Shown here: positions 16,460 through 20,411 of the stretch, piece after piece | Layout of the letters: every line of letters begins with the position of its first letter | Position numbering within the stretch: position 1 is the stretch's first letter | DNA from: JAADGZ01 sp964596835 | GTDB taxonomy: Bacteria > Pseudomonadota > Gammaproteobacteria > UBA6429 > Thiohalophilaceae | Direction: 5' to 3' | Assembly: GCA_964596835.1 (NCBI GenBank) | Contig: CAZQVV010000044.1 | Coordinates: forward strand, 1-20,411 | DNA: 20,411 bases | Program-made: the position numbers and the translations under genes | Notes under the pieces: model-generated | What the model was told of the DNA's origin: nothing | Databases searched by the model: none | The model's input: only the letters and a program-made list of their open reading frames with translations

Positions 16460-16559
16460 NNNNNNNNNNNNNNNNNNNNNNNNNNNNNNNNNNNNNNNNN
16501 NNNNNNNNNNNNNNNNNNNNNNNNNNNNNNNNNNNNNNNNNNNNNNNNNNNNNNNNNNN
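16460..16559. other. Assembly gap of 100 N
   Basis: Exactly 100 undetermined bases, the usual placeholder for a gap of unknown size. The gap hides the end of the desulfurase domain on the left and the end of the LysR gene on the right, which converge on it. Further genes could be missing here, so adjacency of the two sides rests on scaffolding. Confidence 0.97.
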
Positions 16560-17383
16560 TTCCGGCCATGAACAATATAGAGTGCCGCTTTGTAGTGGCT
16601 ACCCCGTTCCAGGGGCAATGGCTGGAGCAGGCTGTTTTCAAGCATTTGTGCAATCCGGTGCCTGGGCAACCAGGCATAACCCAGCCCTTCACCGACGGCG
16701 GCGACGGCGGTTTCGACGCTGCTGACGCTCCAACGGTGTTCTGCCCCCAGCCAGCCTATATTTTTGGTGTAACGCAGGCCGGAATCCTGGATCACCACCT
16801 GTAATTCGCCCTCCAGATCGGAGACCGTGATGTCGCGATTGAGCTGTTGCAGAGGATGCTGTGGATGGGCAACAGCAATGAAGTCAATCTCAAGTAGCGG
16901 TTCGCCCAGGAAACGGGCCGGTACATGGGCACAAATAGCCAGATCGGCGCTGCCTTCTTCCAGCGCATCCTCTGCGCCGGAAAGCACCACTTCACGAAGC
17001 TGGACTCGGCAGCCCCGGCTCAGGGGTTCGAAACGGCGCAGTGCATGCATCAGTTTGTCGGTGGGAAAGGCGGTATCCACCACGAGGTTTACCTGTGCTT
17101 CCCAGCCCTGTTGCAGGCTATGGGCAAAATTTTCCAGTTCCTGTGCCTGTTGAACCAGCTGTCGGGAACGGCGTAAAAGGGCTTCACCGGCCGGGGTGAG
17201 CTGTGCCTTTCGGCCCTCGATCTCCAATACAGGCATAGCCAGTTGTTCCTGCAATTTTGCCACGGTATAGCTGATCGAGGACTGGCTACGATGTAATTTT
17301 TTTGCCGCCTGGGCGAAACCACCATGGTCTATGACCGCCTGCAGGGTACGCCATTGTTCAATACTGATGCGGGGAGTTTTCAT
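16560..17383 (-). CDS. LysR-family regulator (C-terminus in gap)
   Basis: The visible 274 residues contain an N-terminal winged helix-turn-helix (about 6-65: FAQAAKKLHRSQSSISYTVA, LTPAGEALL). The LysR substrate-binding domain follows, up to the ALYIVHGR segment. Family members have about 300 residues, so only some 25-35 are lost in the gap. The gene is divergent from the glutathionyl-hydroquinone reductase gene with 111 bases between the starts, the standard layout for a LysR protein and its target. I infer that it controls that gene, probably in response to an aromatic or quinone-like compound. The effector cannot be told from sequence. Confidence 0.92.
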
Positions 17384-17400
17384 AGGCTAATACATCTATA

Positions 17401-17458
17401 AATTCGATACAAATAAACGAAATTTTGCGCTTTTTTATTTATTTTTTCAATTTATAGT
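17401..17458. promoter_or_regulatory. Possible LysR operator and AT-rich promoter
   Basis: AATTCG (17401-17406) and CGAAATT (17418-17424) form an imperfect inverted repeat around 11 bases, the spacing of LysR T-N11-A boxes. Downstream toward the reductase gene is a T-rich tract and TATAGT (17453-17458), a fair -10 box 37 bases before the TTG start. The whole 111-base spacer is much richer in A and T than the genes. No clear -35 box is present, which would suit activator-dependent transcription. Confidence 0.35.
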
Positions 17459-17494
17459 GTTCCTGTGTTTTGACTATATGGCTCGGGGTGAGTA

Positions 17495-18670
17495 TTGAAA
17501 GGTGAGTTTATACGTTGGGAGTCAGGTTTTCGTAACTGGATAACGTTAGATGGTGCCCCCGGCAGCAGCGGTGAAGGGGGCTTTAAGGCCGAGCCGGGGC
17601 GTTATCATTTATATGTTTCCTACGCTTGTCCATGGGCGCATCGCTGCCTGATTTATCGTGCGATCAAGGGCTTGGACGATATTATTTCGGTTTCCGTTGT
17701 GCATCCCCTTATGCCTGAGGATAGCTGGGTGTTTGCCGACTATCCCGCAGCCACTGAGGACACGGTAAATGGCTGTAAGACGTTGCTGGAGCTGTATCAG
17801 ATTGCCGATGCTGATTTTGATGGTGTAGTCACCGTGCCCGTGCTGTGGGATAAAAAATGCAGGACCATTGTTAATAATGAGTCCTCGGAAATTATTCGGA
17901 TGTTTAACTCGGCATTTAATGAATGGGGTAGAGCCGATATGGATTTTTATCCGCGACAACAACGGGATGAAATAGATGCGATGAACCAAATGGTATATAA
18001 CGGCATTAATAATGGGGTATATCGCGTCGGGTTTGCAAAATCACAGGCGGCCTATGAGCAGGCCTATGATAATTTGTTTATACGACTGGATGAACTGGAA
18101 CAACGTCTGTCACAGCAGGCGTATTTGCTGGGTGACAGCATCACCGAAGCAGACTGGCGTCTGTTTCCGACCTTGGTGCGGTTTGACCCGGTGTATGTGG
18201 GTCATTTCAAATGTAACAAAAAGCGGATAGTTGACTATCCTAATTTGTGGGCCTATACCCGTGAACTGTATCAATATCCGGGAGTCGCACAAACAGTAAA
18301 TATGGAACACATTAAGTTGCACTACTATGGCAGTCACAGAACAATTAATCCATCAGGTATTGTACCTAAAGGTCCGGAGATCGATTTTAGTCAGGCACAT
18401 GAAAGAAACGTAACCAAAAAGGAGAAAAGCATGAGTGAACAACCCGTAGCAAGTCAGAACGAACCCTATGCCGTCGAAGTTGAGGCCGGTAAAGACTATT
18501 ACTGGTGCGCCTGTGGGCGCAGTAAAACACAACCCTACTGTGATGGTTCCCACGAAGGCACAGGAATCGAGCCCCTCGCCTTTACCGCAGAGAAAACCGA
18601 ACAGGTTCATTTATGTGGTTGCAGGAAAACAGCCACCCCTCCATTTTGTGACGGAGCACATAAAAAGTAG
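17495..18670 (+). CDS. Glutathionyl-hydroquinone reductase with C-terminal CDGSH domains
   Basis: Residues 1 to about 305 match glutathionyl-hydroquinone reductases (YqjG/EcM type, Xi-class glutathione transferases). These reduce glutathionyl-hydroquinones to hydroquinones. The catalytic Cys45 lies in SYACPWAHR after GEGGFKAEPGRYHLYV; the alpha-helical domain has GDSITEADWRLFPTLVRFDP and the end SHRTINPSGIVPKGP. Residues 313-391 are a CDGSH protein with two sites: Cys338, Cys340, Cys349, His353 and Cys374, Cys376, Cys385, His389. A strong ribosome-binding site and ATG lie at the junction (18416-18433), so a separate 79-residue CDGSH protein may also be made. The only usable upstream start is TTG 17495, since an in-frame TGA is at 17489; relatives have some 20 more N-terminal residues. 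A LysR gene is divergent. Confidence 0.85.
   Translation: MKGEFIRWESGFRNWITLDGAPGSSGEGGFKAEPGRYHLYVSYACPWAHRCLIYRAIKGLDDIISVSVVHPLMPEDSWVFADYPAATEDTVNGCKTLLELYQIADADFDGVVTVPVLWDKKCRTIVNNESSEIIRMFNSAFNEWGRADMDFYPRQQRDEIDAMNQMVYNGINNGVYRVGFAKSQAAYEQAYDNLFIRLDELEQRLSQQAYLLGDSITEADWRLFPTLVRFDPVYVGHFKCNKKRIVDYPNLWAYTRELYQYPGVAQTVNMEHIKLHYYGSHRTINPSGIVPKGPEIDFSQAHERNVTKKEKSMSEQPVASQNEPYAVEVEAGKDYYWCACGRSKTQPYCDGSHEGTGIEPLAFTAEKTEQVHLCGCRKTATPPFCDGAHKK
18416..18433 (+). promoter_or_regulatory. Internal ribosome-binding site and start for a CDGSH protein
   Basis: AAAAAGGAG (18416-18424) is followed six bases later by ATG 18431, in frame with the preceding reductase. The ATG falls where the reductase fold ends and the CDGSH protein (79 residues to 18670) begins. 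A TAA at 18411-18413 sits one base out of frame, so a one-base indel upstream would turn the fusion into two ordinary adjacent genes. Confidence 0.7.
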
Positions 18671-18754
18671 GGAGCCAGGTTAAATCCCGGTATATGCAGG
18701 TGTTACATCGCACAGGGAAGTGCAAACTCAGTTGACAACAATAGCAATCAGAGC

Positions 18755-18950
18755 TGGGGTATTCCCACGAATATTTTTAAAACCCAAAAACTTATCTGTC
18801 CGCCAATGAACGCGAATATACGCCAATAAAGGCAAAAGCACGGATGGTTGTATTCTGCGCCGCAAACATATCAGCATAAAATATTCGCGTTTATTCGCGG
18901 ACATTTCTTTTATCGGTTTAATTTTAAAGGTTATTTTGCGGGGATCCCTC
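18755..18950 (-). repeat. 200-base palindromic MITE-like element, copy 2 (inverted)
   Basis: Read on the minus strand, this stretch aligns with 9180-9379 almost end to end, including the centre GCGGCGCAGAATACAACCAT, the block GGCGGACAGATAAG and TTTAAAATTAAA. The terminal repeat is better kept at the 18755 end (GGGGTATTCCCACGAATA) than at the other (TTTTGCGGGGATCCC). The 314-base spacer between the reductase and the PAS-GGDEF-EAL gene is otherwise empty. No target duplication or transposase is visible. Confidence 0.85.
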
Positions 18951-18984
18951 GGCATTCAGAGTGAGATGCCTGACAGGGAAGAAG

Positions 18985-20411
18985 TCAGGATAATTGCGGC
19001 ACATTGAGTAAAACAGATATATTTTCAACTGGCATTGGGCGAGCAAATAAATAACCCTGGATCAGGTTGCACTGGTGTGATTTTAGCCATGCTTCTTGTT
19101 CCTGAGTTTCGACGCCTTCCGCCAGGGTATCCATTTCCAGAGCCTGAGCTATCGCGATAATAGCGCGGGTTATGGCTTGGTTGCTTTGGTCGTAACACAG
19201 ATTATTGATAAATGACTTGTCTATTTTGATGGTGTCGATAGGATAATTCTTCAAGTAGACCAGGGAAGAATGTCCCGTGCCGAAATCATCAAGCGCAATA
19301 CTGATACCCAGATCGTGAAGGGCGTTAAGTTGTTTGCTGGTTTGCTCCAGGTCGTTCATGATTTCACTCTCAGTGACTTCAACTTCCAGTTGCGCCGCCG
19401 GAACATTATATTTTGTCAGTATTTTTTCAATCTGTAGTGGTAGGTCGTTAGCATCAAATTGGCGGGCTGAAATGTTAATGGCAACTTTGGGAACGTGATC
19501 ATATTGTTCTAGCCATTCAGCAATCTGTTTTATTGATGACTCGATCACCCAGTTTCCAACCTCGATTATAAGACCGGTTTCTTCCAGTATGGGGATAAAT
19601 TCAACGGGAGAAACCAGACCCCTTAAACCATTATTCCAACGCAACAAAGCTTCCATACCGATCATCCGGTTTTTTATGATGTCATATTGTGGTTGGTAAT
19701 AGAGTATATATTCTTCTTTTTCAAGCGCGTGACGCAAGCTGGTTTCAAGATTAAGACGGGCAATGGAGCGCGCATTCATTTTCCGGGTATAGAATTCGTA
19801 GGTATTACGACCGCGTCGTTTGGCGCGATACATGGCAATGTCCGCCTCAACGACAAGATCATCTGCATGAACTCCCCCAAATGGATAAATACTGATTCCG
19901 ATACTCGGAGTCACAAAAATCTCCTGGTCCTGAATCAGGAAAGGCTTGTGCAACGAGTTTATAATTTTACTGGCGGTGTGGGAGATCGGATGAACCGTGG
20001 ACAGGCTTTCCAGGATGATTACAAATTCATCGCCCCCTAAACGAGCAACTGTATCGCTTTTACGAATAATTGAGTTGAGCCTTAATGAGACTTCCTGTAA
20101 CAGTTTGTCGCCAGCGGCATGACCCAGTGTATCGTTTATTATTTTGAAATGGTCGAGATCAATAAAAATGACTGCAAGCAGCGTCTCATTTCTTGATGCC
20201 ACAGACATGGCATGTTCAAGACGATCGTAAAACAAATTTCGGTTTGGCAAATTAGTCAGAGTATCGAAATTCGCGCTACGATAAAGTTTTTCTTCGGCCT
20301 GTTTTCTTTCTGAAACATCACGAATTAATATAATATAGGTATCTTTCCCACTGAAATTTATTTTTGATATAACATATTCGATATGGAATGAGTGGTTATC
20401 TATTTTTAATG
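18985..20411 (-). CDS. PAS-GGDEF-EAL cyclic-di-GMP protein (N-terminus off window)
   Basis: The visible 474 residues run from the end of a PAS domain (HIEYVISKINFSGKDTYIIL, then RDVSERKQAEEKLYR) into GGDEF and EAL domains. The diguanylate cyclase motif GGDEF is intact (visible 125-129), with an RxxD inhibitory site five residues before it (RKSD, 116-119). The phosphodiesterase domain keeps EALLRW (253-258), NISARQF, EVTESE, LDDFGTG, KIDKSF and LAEGVET. Both making and breaking cyclic-di-GMP are therefore possible. A TTG at 20250 lies inside the GGDEF domain and is not the start; the frame stays open to the window edge. Signal sensed by the PAS domain is unknown. Confidence 0.95.
   Translation of the reverse strand, partial: LKIDNHSFHIEYVISKINFSGKDTYIILIRDVSERKQAEEKLYRSANFDTLTNLPNRNLFYDRLEHAMSVASRNETLLAVIFIDLDHFKIINDTLGHAAGDKLLQEVSLRLNSIIRKSDTVARLGGDEFVIILESLSTVHPISHTASKIINSLHKPFLIQDQEIFVTPSIGISIYPFGGVHADDLVVEADIAMYRAKRRGRNTYEFYTRKMNARSIARLNLETSLRHALEKEEYILYYQPQYDIIKNRMIGMEALLRWNNGLRGLVSPVEFIPILEETGLIIEVGNWVIESSIKQIAEWLEQYDHVPKVAINISARQFDANDLPLQIEKILTKYNVPAAQLEVEVTESEIMNDLEQTSKQLNALHDLGISIALDDFGTGHSSLVYLKNYPIDTIKIDKSFINNLCYDQSNQAITRAIIAIAQALEMDTLAEGVETQEQEAWLKSHQCNLIQGYLFARPMPVENISVLLNVPQLS

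Noticed and set aside
18951..18989. Terminator for the PAS-GGDEF-EAL gene
   Set aside because: Small hairpins can be drawn (CCTGAC/GTCAGG), but the stems are short, one overlaps the stop codon, and there is no T-run on the minus strand.
1..20411. tRNA, rRNA, riboswitch, integrase or insertion-sequence genes
   Set aside because: No such sequence was recognised by reading. A covariance-model scan (tRNAscan, Rfam) was not possible here.

Overview
The window looks like a chromosomal scaffold segment from a gammaproteobacterium. The gene order fabD-fabG-acpP-fabF-pabB-pabC-mltG-tmk-holB-pilZ-tatD is the fatty-acid/folate/replication cluster of that class. Several products also read like close relatives of Pseudomonas and Enterobacteria proteins, PilZ most clearly. 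Genus and species cannot be told from the sequence alone. A run of 100 N (16460-16559) marks an assembly gap of unknown real length.

Region 1 (1-10253) is housekeeping. fabD, fabG, acpP and fabF make and elongate fatty-acid precursors. A good hairpin terminator separates acpP from fabF. The 449-base spacer between fabF and pabB is filled with at least four kinds of palindromic intergenic repeat, one of which runs up to the pabB start. From pabB to holB (pabB, pabC, mltG, tmk, holB) the genes overlap by 4-8 bases and are probably one transcript, with pilZ eight bases behind holB. A 200-base palindromic element sits between pilZ and tatD.

Region 2 (10259-18670) is accessory and is the interesting part. 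In order it holds a YciA-type acyl-CoA thioesterase (minus), an orphan LuxR-type regulator with a complete acyl-homoserine-lactone pocket signature, an Fe-S protein with two CDGSH motifs (minus), a pirin/YhhW protein (minus), and a large plus-strand gene that fuses a molybdopterin oxidoreductase to a NifS/IscS-type cysteine desulfurase. After the gap come a LysR regulator (minus, cut by the gap) and, divergent from it, a glutathionyl-hydroquinone reductase fused in frame to a two-motif CDGSH protein. A 20-base lux-box-like sequence lies between pirin and the molybdo-desulfurase gene. I infer that the nearby LuxR protein may control this redox/sulfur gene set.

Region 3 (18671-20411) holds a second, inverted copy of the 200-base palindromic element. 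It is followed by a minus-strand PAS-GGDEF-EAL cyclic-di-GMP protein whose N-terminus runs off the right edge. The two copies of the element bracket tatD plus the whole accessory block.
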